Source of the DNA: Nocardiopsis dassonvillei_B
GTDB taxonomy: Bacteria > Actinomycetota > Actinomycetes > Streptosporangiales > Streptosporangiaceae
Direction: 5' to 3'
NCBI RefSeq assembly: GCF_964273065.1
Contig: NZ_OZ186816.1
Location: 1 to 64,000, forward strand
Length of the DNA: 64,000 nucleotides
Part shown: one piece after another, positions 57,046 through 64,000 of the stretch
How the letters are laid out: each line of letters opens with the position of its first letter
Position numbering within the stretch: position 1 is the stretch's first letter
Made by a program: the position numbers and the translations under genes
The notes under the pieces: model-generated
Seen by the model: only the letters and a program-made list of their open reading frames with translations
The model's database searches: none
Told to the model about the DNA's origin: nothing

Positions 57046-57171
57046 GTGCACCGATCCAAGGGCGGCCCGTCTATCGGTACCCGGTTGCCGTGGGACCCGC
57101 TCGACCCGGTCCCGGCCCCGGAACCGGAGCCGGTGGAGGAGAAGCCGGGCACCGAGCGTAAGCCCGCCTGA
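57046..57171 (+). CDS. 41-aa microprotein, HRSKGGP family (reference copy)
   Basis: GTG start, HRSKGGPSIGTRLPWDPLD then a Pro/Glu-rich run ending EEKPGTERKPA. Equal in length to 52283-52408 and ended by a strong terminator. Conservation of both ends, in a protein with little else, suggests a binding or processing role. No family recognised. Confidence 0.62.
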   Translation: MHRSKGGPSIGTRLPWDPLDPVPAPEPEPVEEKPGTERKPA

Positions 57172-57189
57172 GGTCACGCCCCGGTCATG

Positions 57190-57224
57190 AGCCCCCCGCG
57201 CAACGCTCGGTTGCGCGGGGGGCT
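57190..57224 (+). terminator. Rho-independent terminator
   Basis: AGCCCCCCGCGCAAC and GTTGCGCGGGGGGCT pair perfectly around 5 nt; TTTTGTG follows. Confidence 0.88.
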
Positions 57225-57443
57225 TTTTGTGCCCCGACCGCCTTGGTACAACACCTGACACATGGTAAGGCCCACCGTGCGGCTGTGTTGCGTTCGATCG
57301 CGGTGCTTCCATAAGAGCGTGGACATGACACCAGCATGATATGCGTGTTTTTGATGCCCACCAGGTGACCATGAGACAGGCTTTTGTCGTATCCACCTGG
57401 GAGGCTGGCACGGGGTTCGTGGGAACCCCGGGAGGAGGCCAGC

Positions 57444-57674
57444 ATGGCCAAGGGAGACATCCACACCACCTGACAGGACGGCCGATGGGTGAACAGGGCC
57501 GAGGGCAACGAGAGGGCGTCCAACACCGCTTCCACCAAGGCCGAAGCCCAGGCCAAGGGTCGGGAGATGGCGATCGATCGCGGCGTGGAGCACGTCATTC
57601 ACAGCCAGGACGGCCGGATCGGTGAGCGCAACACCTATCCGCGTAGTCGTGATCCGCGCCGCTCGCGCGGCTGA
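57444..57674 (+). pseudogene. DUF2188 protein with an in-frame stop
   Basis: ATG behind GGGAGGAGG reads MAKGDIHTT, then TGA (57471-57473), then in the same frame QDGRWVNRAEGNERASNTAST and the rest of a normal DUF2188 domain to 57674. DUF2188 proteins are single compact domains with a stretch here of VxxxDGxWVN. The intact frame after the stop suggests a recent nonsense change or read-through. Confidence 0.72.
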
Positions 57675-57868
57675 ACAGGCGAAAGGGCCCCCGCCGGACA
57701 AGTGGCAGGGGCCCTGAATCACTCAAGGACGGCACAGGCAGAGCGCGCCGTCGGTTGTCGACGTTGGGAGGTACAGGTGAGTGGATGTCCGGCGCTCTCA
57801 ACATCGGCGACAGATCAGAGTGAAACGGTCATATGATCCGTTCATCCCTGTCATACGGTCATCCTATA

Positions 57869-58126
57869 TCAGAAGAACCGCAAACGTTCACGGGTGCCCT
57901 CTGAGTTCTCGATGTAGAGGCGGTCGCCTCGCCCGAAGGCCTCCTCAAGGTAGGCGTAGACCTGCAGGGCGCGGTTGATGACATCGGTTCGGGTCTCGCC
58001 GGTCGCCTCTACCGCCTCGGCCAGAGCCTGAGTGGAACGCTTGGTCAGATTGACCGTCACCCGCGATGCGGTTTGAGGGTGCGGCCCGGATCCTGGTGGC
58101 GTCTCGGTCTTTGTATTGAACGACAT
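57869..58126 (-). CDS. Ribbon-helix-helix protein
   Basis: An 85-aa protein. The polar N-terminus precedes ASRVTVNLTKRSTQALAEAVEATGETRTDVINRALQVYAYLEEA, the CopG/Arc-type fold. The tail YIENSEGTRERLRFF is usual for small actinomycete regulators of this type. No toxin partner lies beside it. Confidence 0.75.
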   Translation of the reverse strand: MSFNTKTETPPGSGPHPQTASRVTVNLTKRSTQALAEAVEATGETRTDVINRALQVYAYLEEAFGRGDRLYIENSEGTRERLRFF

Positions 58127-58630
58127 ACGGCTCCCCGGGTTCGTCTTATGCGGTTGAGGGGTGCCTGCAGCTCACCGTTGAGCGCAGGTGGCATGGCCAG
58201 ATTCGAAAGCGATCTGTGCGTGTCGACTGAATCCAGGGGTGCAGGTGGTGCCAAGGGGGGTGTGGCGCCACACGCTCGCCGGCGTCGGTGCCGGCTCGGA
58301 CGGGGTTGCGATGAGCCATGTGCTTACCGCTGCGACAGCCGTTGTACCCATGCTCAGCCTCCACGGAGCGCGATCGTCATGCGGTACAAGTATGCTTGAT
58401 TTGTGCATCACAGTCAACGTATATGGGGGTCATAGACGTCAACTTTGTACATCCTTGGATCACATGACTCACATATGATGCGCGTCCCATATGCGTATGA
58501 TGATCATCCCGTATGCTAAGGTGACTAGTGGATGTCCGGCGCCGTAGGCGCCGGCGGGCGCGAGGTCGGTTCCCCCCTGGGTCTCGCCCGCGTCGTCGTC
58601 GCTTGACAACTCAACAACGGAGGTCATCCC
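58127..58630. promoter_or_regulatory. AT-rich intergenic region with CATATG/ATGATGATCAT motifs
   Basis: Bases 58385-58530 are AT-rich, with TCACATATGATGCG, CCCATATGCGTATG and ATGATGATCAT; a CGGTCATATGATCCG palindrome lies near 57824 on the far side of the RHH gene. They may be RHH operators and the promoter of the next gene. No gene in the rest of the gap. Confidence 0.4.
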
Positions 58631-59017
58631 ATGGGGGAACTTTCGGGGCAGCCACCCACCGAGCACTCGGATGAGGTCGAGGAGATCGACCTGGGCGAGG
58701 AGCAACCACGGGCCAGGGCCGATGTGATGGTCGACGGGCCGGCCTCTTCATCCCACTGCTCCCTTGAGGGCAGCTTCGAACGCCTCGGGGCCCAGGCAAC
58801 CTTGCGCAGCCAGCTCCTTCAGGGTTCGTTCACGGAGAAGTCCTTGATGGTGACGCTCGCCCTCGCCGGAACCTCGGTTCCCGCGGCGGTCCTCGGGGGT
58901 ATCGGGGCCATCGCCGGAGCCGCGGCGTGGGTTGCTCTGGGGTGTGCCCTGATCGTATGGATCATCACCCTGGCGGCGTGCTGTTACCTGCTGTGCCGCC
59001 CCCTCAACCAGAACTGA
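58631..59017 (+). CDS. 128-aa membrane protein
   Basis: ATG behind GGAGG. A polar acidic N-terminus (about 70 aa) precedes two helices (LMVTLALAGTSVPAAVLGGIGAIAGAAAWVAL and ALIVWIITLAACCYLLC). Ends before a GGGAGG-type hairpin region. No family recognised. Confidence 0.65.
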   Translation: MGELSGQPPTEHSDEVEEIDLGEEQPRARADVMVDGPASSSHCSLEGSFERLGAQATLRSQLLQGSFTEKSLMVTLALAGTSVPAAVLGGIGAIAGAAAWVALGCALIVWIITLAACCYLLCRPLNQN

Positions 59018-59100
59018 CAACTCCTCGGAACCGCACGCGGGATTCGAGGCCGGACCCCATGGGGAGGGGGACGGGGGCCGGGAGGCCCCTTTTTGCGTTG

Positions 59101-59132
59101 TGACTTTCGATAAGCTCACTTGTCGAAAGTCA
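59101..59132. promoter_or_regulatory. Lox/dif-like 32-bp recombination-site candidate
   Basis: TGACTTTCGATAAG-CTCA-CTTGTCGAAAGTCA: 14-bp inverted arms with one mismatch around a 4-bp centre. It lies 37 bp before the recombinase ATG. Size and symmetry fit a tyrosine-recombinase core site; it could also be an operator. Confidence 0.6.
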
Positions 59133-59169
59133 AAACGGGCCCGGGCGGGGCCGCGGCGGGAGGGGCACC

Positions 59170-60243
59170 ATGGCGGGCGAGCGCGAGCCAGGGGTGCTCT
59201 TCGACGACGGCCAGGACCCGCCCACCGCCCTCCCCGCCCCGATGCCGCCGCCCCCGGCGCCGGGGGCGCTGTTCCGCCCGGCCGACGCCGAGCTCACCCC
59301 CTCGGCCGCGGCCCGGGTCGCCGACGGCTGGGCCCCCTCCACCCAGAAGGGGTACACCCGCGACTGGACGGCCTTCACCGCCTGGTGCGCGAGCGCCGGG
59401 CGCACCCCGCTGCCGGCCACCGCCGAGACCCTGGCCTCCTACGTCGACCACCTCGCCACCGCCGGGGCAGCCCCGGCCACCATCGACCGCGCCCTGGGCG
59501 CCATCGCCTCACGCCACCACGCCGACGGCCACGCCCTCACCACCAAGGCCGCCCGGCTGGCACTGCGCTCCTACACCCGCCAGTGGGCCAAAGAAGGGGG
59601 GCGCCGGCGCCGCGCCCCCGCGCTGACCGTCGAGCAGCTGCGGCTCATGCTCACCGCCGCCGGCGAGGACCTGCGGGGCCTGCGCGACCGCACCCTGCTG
59701 CTGCTCGGCTACGCGATGATGGCCCGCCGCTCCGAGCTCGCCGCCCTGGACACCACCGACCTGCGCGCCGTCCCCGAGGGACTGGAGGTGTTCGTCGCCG
59801 CCTCCAAGACCGACAAGGACGCCGCCGGGGTGACGGTCGCCGTGCCCTACGGCACCCACCTGCTCACCTGCCCGGTGCGCACCACCGTCGCCTACCACCG
59901 GGCCCTGGCCGAGGCCGGCGCCGCCCAGGGCCCCCTCCTGCGCTCCATCGACCGGCACGGCCGCCCCCTGGGCAGCCCCGGCGCGGCCGGTCGCGGCACC
60001 GGGCGCATGTCCGGGGCCGGCATCAACCTCGTCGTGAAACGGCTCGCCGCACAGGTCGGCCTGGAGGGGGTCACCGCGCACTCGCTGCGCGCCGGCCCGG
60101 CCACCGCCGCCGCGGCCGCGAGGGTGCCGCGGGCCTGGATCGCCCGCCAGGGCCGGTGGGCCGAGCGCTCCACCGCCATCGACGCCTACATCCGCCCCGC
60201 CGACGCCTGGACCGACAACCCCCTGCGCCACGTCGGACTGTAA
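59170..60243 (+). CDS. Tyrosine recombinase
   Basis: A 357-aa protein, ATG behind GGGAGGGG. The SAM-like N-terminal domain (STQKGYTRDWTAFTAWCASAGRTPLPATAETLASYVDHLA) leads to a catalytic domain with R186 in ARRSEL, K213, H304-S-L-R307, W330 in the GRW position and nucleophile Y340 in IDAYIRP. XerC/D-like in size; probably resolves plasmid multimers or integrates the element. Its last 47 codons are duplicated at 4850-4994. Confidence 0.9.
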   Translation: MAGEREPGVLFDDGQDPPTALPAPMPPPPAPGALFRPADAELTPSAAARVADGWAPSTQKGYTRDWTAFTAWCASAGRTPLPATAETLASYVDHLATAGAAPATIDRALGAIASRHHADGHALTTKAARLALRSYTRQWAKEGGRRRRAPALTVEQLRLMLTAAGEDLRGLRDRTLLLLGYAMMARRSELAALDTTDLRAVPEGLEVFVAASKTDKDAAGVTVAVPYGTHLLTCPVRTTVAYHRALAEAGAAQGPLLRSIDRHGRPLGSPGAAGRGTGRMSGAGINLVVKRLAAQVGLEGVTAHSLRAGPATAAAAARVPRAWIARQGRWAERSTAIDAYIRPADAWTDNPLRHVGL

Positions 60244-60528
60244 GACGCCCGCTCACGACCCTCCCGGGGAGCGGTCCTGCTTGACCACCAGCACCAGCAC
60301 GCCCAGCGCCGCGCCGAACGCGGCCCCGGCCGCGAGCAGCGCGTCGGGCCAGGACGCCCCCGCCGCCAACCGCAGCGCCCCTGCCAGGGCCGCGCACCCC
60401 GTGCTGGCCACCAGGATCAGCGCCGCGCGCACCTCGATCATCTCCGCTCCCTCCACGCCGGGACCTCCGGTTGTGATCCAGCCTGGGACCAGCGAAAACC
60501 GGATGCTCCGACCACACCCTGCGGACCC
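60099..60528 (-). repeat. 430-bp inverted duplication, right copy
   Basis: Exact counterpart of 4565-4994. It contains the recombinase 3' end and the small membrane gene on the other strand. Because here it is continuous with the intact recombinase, this is the source copy. Confidence 0.88.
60253..60456 (-). CDS. Small two-helix membrane protein, SWP family (copy A')
   Basis: The same protein as 4637-4840, convergent with the recombinase with 9 bp between the stops. A longer frame upstream (to 60675) exists, but the GGAGG-GTG and GGAGGGAGCGGAG-ATG starts are kept inside the repeat. Confidence 0.7.
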   Translation of the reverse strand: MEGAEMIEVRAALILVASTGCAALAGALRLAAGASWPDALLAAGAAFGAALGVLVLVVKQDRSPGGS

Positions 60529-60733
60529 GAACCCGACGGTGTGCCAGGCGCCGGGATGATCCCGCTCGAAGGTGGTCGGCAAGGCGGCGTCCTGAGCCGG
60601 ACGCTCGCGGCGGACCCCTGGGGGATCCGGGTGAGTGTGGTCATGCATCCCACTCTCACCACAGGTGGTGAGCACACCAATAGCCCAGCGTGCTCAAATG
60701 CGAGCCGTTTTGTGCTCGCAGGTCACAGCTCTG

Positions 60734-60991
60734 ATGTACTCAAAAATTCGACAGGTCGCCCCGCTGGCCTCATTGGACGTCGACGACAAGGGCGAACTCC
60801 TGGACCAGGTGGAACGGGTGGAGCAGGCAGGCCCCGCCTCGGATACCTCCGAGGGCATGCTCACCAAGCTCAAGCGGTGGCTGGGCAACATCCACAACCT
60901 AGTCAGCGGCGACACCGGTCAGGCAGCCGTGCTGCTGGGCAAGATCACCGCCGCCCTGAAGCGGATCGGGGAGAGGCTCGGGGTGGCCTGA
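60734..60991 (+). CDS. Hypothetical 85-aa helical protein
   Basis: ATG at 60734 with a poor ribosome-binding site; the frame is open from 60635. Helical (LDVDDKGELLDQVERVEQAG ... MLTKLKRWLGNIHNLVSGDTGQAAVLLGKITAALKRIGERLG). Looks like the C-terminal part of a longer effector- or AAA-associated protein, so it may be a remnant. Confidence 0.5.
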   Translation: MYSKIRQVAPLASLDVDDKGELLDQVERVEQAGPASDTSEGMLTKLKRWLGNIHNLVSGDTGQAAVLLGKITAALKRIGERLGVA

Positions 60992-61022
60992 CCCTGGAAG
61001 AGGTCTAGGGGATCACTCCTTC

Positions 61023-61056
61023 TGACCCACGATTTGGCCCACTTATCGGAAGCCAG
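61023..61056. repeat. GATAAG-type repeat, right copy
   Basis: Reverse complement of the block at 3938-3971 with few differences (GATAAGTGGGCCAAATCG kept). It sits outside the right 430-bp repeat as the left copy sits outside the left one. Confidence 0.5.
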
Positions 61057-61107
61057 GAACCGGCGAAAACAGCAGCAGCCGAGCACGCCCCGACACCACG
61101 GCAGCCC

Positions 61108-61869
61108 TCACTCGGCTCCCCCGAGCTCCCAGCCCCGCTCCCGTTGCCACCAGTGGTTGGGCTGCTCCACCCGGCCCGCTTCCTCCAGCAGGGATCTGAG
61201 GTTGACCATCGCCCTAGCGTCGCCCTCTTCGGTGGCCTGTCGGAGCCAGTGTTTGGCCTCCTCTGGGCGGCCCGTTTCCGCCAATAGGTCCCCGAGGAGG
61301 ATCATCGCCCTAGCGTCGCCCTTTTCCGCGGCCTGTCGGAGCCAGTGTTCGGCCTCCTTTATGCGGCCCTCCTTCGCCAATAGGATCCCGAAGTTGACCA
61401 TCGTGTCGGTGTCACCGGCCTCGGCCTGTTCCCGTTCCCGCCGCTCCTGCTGCCAGGGGTTGGCCCACTGACGAGATTGCCTGTGCTCCTCTTTCTTCTC
61501 CACGGTTGTCGGTCGAGATACTTCGCTCTGGGGCCTCTCTGAGGTCGCGTGAGCAGAGGGCGGGGCGTCCAGAGAGGCGTCCTGCCACAGGCCCAGGAGG
61601 CGGTCGATCTCGGCGTTGACGTCGGCGCCGCGGACCGTCTCGGCCAGGACTTCGGTGATCATCTCGACCGCACCCTTGGTGGGCAAGACCGGCTTGGTGA
61701 GGGTGTCGTGGACCTTGGTGTGGGACATGGGCACCCCCTTGGCCTCCAAGGCCCGCTGGATCTCGCGGGAGGAGGGCCAGCCGGCCCGGTGGTGCAACTC
61801 GTGCAGCGCACGGTTGAGCTCGCCGAGTGGGCCCGAGGGGATAGTGGGACGCTTCCAGGGCCGCGGCAC
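61108..61869 (-). CDS. HTH protein with Sel1-like repeats (small copy)
   Basis: A 253-aa protein from a GTG at 61869. Residues 1-95 are nearly identical to those of the large copy (PRPWKRP ... ELNRALHELHHRAGWPSSREIQRALEAKG). A linker and only three Sel1-like repeats follow (AEHWLRQAAEKGDARAMILLGDLLAETGRPEEA). The repeat number differs while the DNA-binding part is kept, as expected for a module that changes partners. Confidence 0.83.
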   Translation of the reverse strand: MPRPWKRPTIPSGPLGELNRALHELHHRAGWPSSREIQRALEAKGVPMSHTKVHDTLTKPVLPTKGAVEMITEVLAETVRGADVNAEIDRLLGLWQDASLDAPPSAHATSERPQSEVSRPTTVEKKEEHRQSRQWANPWQQERREREQAEAGDTDTMVNFGILLAKEGRIKEAEHWLRQAAEKGDARAMILLGDLLAETGRPEEAKHWLRQATEEGDARAMVNLRSLLEEAGRVEQPNHWWQRERGWELGGAE

Positions 61870-61904
61870 ACCAGTCCTTCCGATCAGTGGCTACTGCTGT
61901 CAGA

Positions 61905-61927
61905 AACTGTCAGACATCCTGCCAGCA
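61905..61927. promoter_or_regulatory. Shared upstream box of the HTH-Sel1 pair, copy 2
   Basis: AACTGTCAGACATCCTGCCA, identical to 55688-55711, with a further CTGTCA half-site on each side. Confidence 0.6.
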
Positions 61928-62060
61928 AAGGCCTCGCTGTGTCGGGAACTGTCAATGATTGGCCGCTCTTGGACGCGGACGTTCTGACGCGTCCATACCG
62001 CGCCGGGCCGGGTTGAAGCTGATCGCATCCTGATCAGCTCGCCCTGGGTGGAGGAACCCC

Positions 62061-62276
62061 ATGCCCGTACTCGCCCCTTCCGACCTGGTCGTTGACCTGT
62101 CGGTCGCACTGCTGGGCACGGCCGACAGTTGGCCGCTGCTCCTGCTTGTGCTGTTCGTCATCGTTCCGGCAGTGTGGTCGCGCGACGCTCACCGTCGCCG
62201 CCGCGCCCGGCAGGTACTGCGCCTGCTGCGCTCCCCGCGCCGGCCCCGTGACGCTGACAAAGAGCCCCGCCCGTAA
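62061..62276 (+). CDS. 71-aa single-helix membrane protein paired with HTH-Sel1 (copy 2)
   Basis: ATG behind GGAGG. DLSVALLGTADSWPLLLLVLFVIVPAVWSRD and the basic RRRRARQVLRLLRSP match the protein at 55847. The conserved LLGTADSWPLLLLVL includes the helix start, and the tail is more variable. Confidence 0.7.
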   Translation: MPVLAPSDLVVDLSVALLGTADSWPLLLLVLFVIVPAVWSRDAHRRRRARQVLRLLRSPRRPRDADKEPRP

Positions 62277-62451
62277 CGCCAGCGGCCTTCTTGCGCCACT
62301 GGCGAGCGCAAAAGGCCGGGCTCGTGTGCACCACCGTGGACGCGCCGCTGACCACCGGGGAGGACGCCCCCGCCAGCTGCCCGCGGACTACATCGCCGCC
62401 GAGATCGCCCCGGCCTGACCTGCCTCAATCGAAGTCGCGAATCTGAAACCT

Positions 62452-62478
62452 CCCCTCACCAGCGCTACTGGTGAGGGG
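62452..62478 (+). terminator. Hairpin terminator
   Basis: CCCCTCACCAG and CTGGTGAGGGG with a 5-nt loop, followed by CTTCGTC. Between 62277 and 62452 only a short decayed frame (VCTTVDAPLTTGEDAPASC, then shifted) is visible. Confidence 0.65.
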
Positions 62479-62718
62479 CTTCGTCATGTCCGGGGACGCT
62501 CACCGTGCAGCTCAGGATGGTCTCCGCAACGTCGTTGCCCCTTTCCGACTTATCTTGTCCGCCCCCTCTCATCGGGTCTTGGACAACCGGGTGGGGGCAC
62601 CGTCGCTGCGGGAGCGGCCGCGCCAGCGGCCGGGGGCGGCGCCCACAAGGACGACAGGGTGCCGCGTCCGGCCCCGGCCTGCCACCCACGGGGTGAAGCC
62701 CCTCTCCGAGGGGCGACG

Positions 62719-63021
62719 ATGGGGCGGGGTGCAGGAACCGAGACGACGGGGACCGGGATGGCGCGACGGGGAGGTCTGGGGCCGCGGGGCGGCGCCTGGG
62801 TGCGGTCGGCCGCGGCCCACCAGGTGCACGACGCCGAGGTCGTCGACGACGAACTGGTGCCGGCGGGCACCCCGGCGCTGCTGAGCGTTCCCGAGGCGGT
62901 GGACGTGTTGGCGGTGCTGGAAGCCGCCGTGGTGGCGACCCCGCCCGGGGCCGCTCGCGACCGCGTCACCGAACTGGCTCGGGTCCTGGCCGACCGGCTG
63001 GAGCCGCACCTGCCCCGGTGA
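62719..63021 (+). CDS. Hypothetical 100-aa protein
   Basis: Start at the ATG at 62719 (GAGGGG upstream) or 62758. A Gly/Arg-rich start precedes VHDAEVVDDELVPAGTPALLSVPEAVDVLAVLEAAVVATPPGAARDRVTELARVLADRL, an Ala/Val-rich helical domain. No family recognised. It is convergent with the next gene. Confidence 0.55.
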   Translation: MGRGAGTETTGTGMARRGGLGPRGGAWVRSAAAHQVHDAEVVDDELVPAGTPALLSVPEAVDVLAVLEAAVVATPPGAARDRVTELARVLADRLEPHLPR

Positions 63022-63024
63022 ACC

Positions 63025-63192
63025 TCACCCGTGCGGCCGGTGGGTGCTGTCCCTCGCCGCCTCGCACATCCGGTCGATCATCATCTCGGCCAGGGCTCGC
63101 TGCCCGGGCGGGAGCGTTTCGAGCCAGGCGTCGTCGTCGGCGGCCTGGGCGTCGGACACCTCGTCGGGCTCGCCGAACTCCGAATGGGTCAT
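63025..63192 (-). CDS. 55-aa acidic protein
   Basis: ATG at 63192. THSEFGEPDEVSDAQAADDDAWL then LPPGQRALAEMMIDRMCEAARDSTH: an acidic start and one amphipathic helix. Stops 3 bp from the converging gene. Function unknown. Confidence 0.5.
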   Translation of the reverse strand: MTHSEFGEPDEVSDAQAADDDAWLETLPPGQRALAEMMIDRMCEAARDSTHRPHG

Positions 63193-63209
63193 GCCCGGGG
63201 TCTACCCCT

Positions 63210-63255
63210 GACCACGAAGGCCCGCACCACGGGGGAGGGTGCGGCCTTCGTGGTC
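63210..63255. terminator. Long hairpin
   Basis: GACCACGAAGGCC and GGCCTTCGTGGTC, extended by GCACC/GGTGC after one unpaired base, around a 9-nt loop, between two minus-strand genes. Confidence 0.75.
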
Positions 63256-63266
63256 TCCCGTGGGGG

Positions 63267-63485
63267 TCACCAGGATCGGGCCTCCGCCACGACCACGTCG
63301 ACGCGCTGTTCGGCGCGGGCGACGGTGACGATGGCGCGCGCCACCGTGGCCGCGTCGTCGGCGGTCAGGTGCTCCAGCTCCGCCCTCAGCGGGACGAGGG
63401 CGGCACCAGTGAGGGACGCGGCGGTGCGCACCAGCGCGACCTCCCGGGCGGGTCGCATCAGGGTGCCGCCGCACGGGATCCCCAT
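63267..63485 (-). CDS. Hypothetical 72-aa protein
   Basis: Start at the ATG at 63485, or at 63458 (MRPAREVALVRTAAS). Ala/Val-rich with LRAELEHLTADDAATVARAIVTVARAEQRVDVVVAEARSW. A weak ribosome-binding site and no family. The remaining 515 bp to the window end hold no gene I can support. Confidence 0.45.
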   Translation of the reverse strand: MGIPCGGTLMRPAREVALVRTAASLTGAALVPLRAELEHLTADDAATVARAIVTVARAEQRVDVVVAEARSW

Positions 63486-64000
63486 GAACAGCAGGAAGAG
63501 CAGATGAAAAGCGGAGGGGTGTCCGACAGGGAGAACATGGTAAGAGGATGACCGGTCTCCCCGCGTTCGGCCAGGACCGCGGGGCCGCTACCTTCGGGCA
63601 CGCCCGTGGCCTGTCCTCGGGACTCTCGGGGCGCGAGGATTTCATGCGTTCAGAGTCCGGGAGAGGAAGACCAGGTCCGGATTCCTCTCGCTCCAGGAAA
63701 CCCTCGCCGCGGCCAGCGGGTGCAGCGATAGCCCTGGGAGCGCTGATGGTCGATCACCCAAGTGGGATCAACCTGGCGGTACGCGCGACCGGGGACGAGG
63801 GGCACAGGAACTATTTTCGCAGGCCAGCACCAGAACAGACTTCAAGTCCATGAGTGTGCAAGCCTACGAGAAGCAGCGCCGTCACAAGCGCGGTCAGTCC
63901 TGCTTTCTGGCGCACTTCAGGATGATCTAGCCCCTTTCAAAAGCTTGATTCCATCCGTTTCAAAAAGAATTGCCAAGGGGTGCTTTCCTTAGAATCTCTC

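Noticed and set aside
62277..62418. Small frame VCTTVDAPLTTGEDAPASC
   Set aside because: It needs a frameshift to reach a plausible end (DYIAAEIAPA) and lacks a supported start; mentioned only as decayed sequence.
63548..63853. Possible 101-codon gene near the window end
   Set aside because: No good ribosome-binding site, mixed composition and no recognisable domain.
1..64000. CRISPR arrays, rRNA or tRNA genes
   Set aside because: No regularly spaced repeat-spacer array, rRNA segment or tRNA cloverleaf was seen on either strand.

Overview
The window is very GC-rich actinomycete DNA: GTG starts are common, codons end in G/C, and the short AT-rich patches look like regulatory or origin DNA. 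I see no rRNA, tRNA or CRISPR and no housekeeping operon. It carries a partition operon with repeated palindromes, a MobF relaxase-helicase, an FtsK/TraB-type DNA translocase with a long row of small membrane genes, a GntR/KorSA-like repressor, several replication-type winged-helix proteins and a tyrosine recombinase. Together these point to a large conjugative plasmid or plasmid-like integrative element of a filamentous actinomycete. Nocardiopsis or a relative is my impression only.

Layout. 0-6 kb: a small membrane peptide, thyX with an HTH gene behind a nested operator, a Ser/Thr kinase, an HTH protein, and the left copy of a 430-bp inverted duplication. 6-12.5 kb: parA-parB with two candidate parS palindromes, then a LexA-box-controlled DnaE-type polymerase. 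12.5-15.5 kb: a 43-aa membrane peptide with a structured mRNA, a palindrome-rich non-coding region, and a pentapeptide-repeat membrane protein. 15.5-25.4 kb: the TraA relaxase-helicase, a 2H phosphoesterase-like gene, small genes, a second 43-aa peptide locus and an iteron-like region. 25.4-35.5 kb: hicBA, a second pentapeptide protein, two RepL-like winged-helix genes behind three 22-bp inverted repeats, a replication-type gene with repeats inside it, an XRE-TPR regulator and the GntR repressor. 35.5-45.9 kb: the transfer operon, from a TTGACA/CATACT promoter flanked by two 14-bp operators to traB and a decayed second ATPase. 46-50.8 kb: a plasmid sliding clamp and two NUDIX hydrolases. 50.8-64 kb: an accessory region with four copies of a leader-plus-microprotein element, a nuclease resembling phage-defence genes, two copies of an HTH-Sel1/small-membrane-protein divergent pair, a broken DUF2188 gene, and the recombinase with a lox/dif-like site next to the right copy of the 430-bp repeat.

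How it may work together. ParAB and the recombinase with its adjacent 32-bp palindrome would stabilise the element. TraA, TraB and the membrane genes would transfer it under KorSA-like repression. The plasmid-borne clamp, SOS-inducible polymerase and ThyX supply replication and nucleotide functions. The most unusual material is repeated small modules: hydrophobic 43-aa peptides whose ribosome-binding sites can be masked by an upstream stem, a family of microproteins each behind a conserved roughly 90-nt leader, a duplicated HTH-Sel1/membrane-protein pair, and a stem-loop whose two copies differ by compensatory base changes. Several regions compete for the role of replication origin, which suggests a fused or mosaic replicon. 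All functional statements rest on motif recognition by eye; no database search was run.
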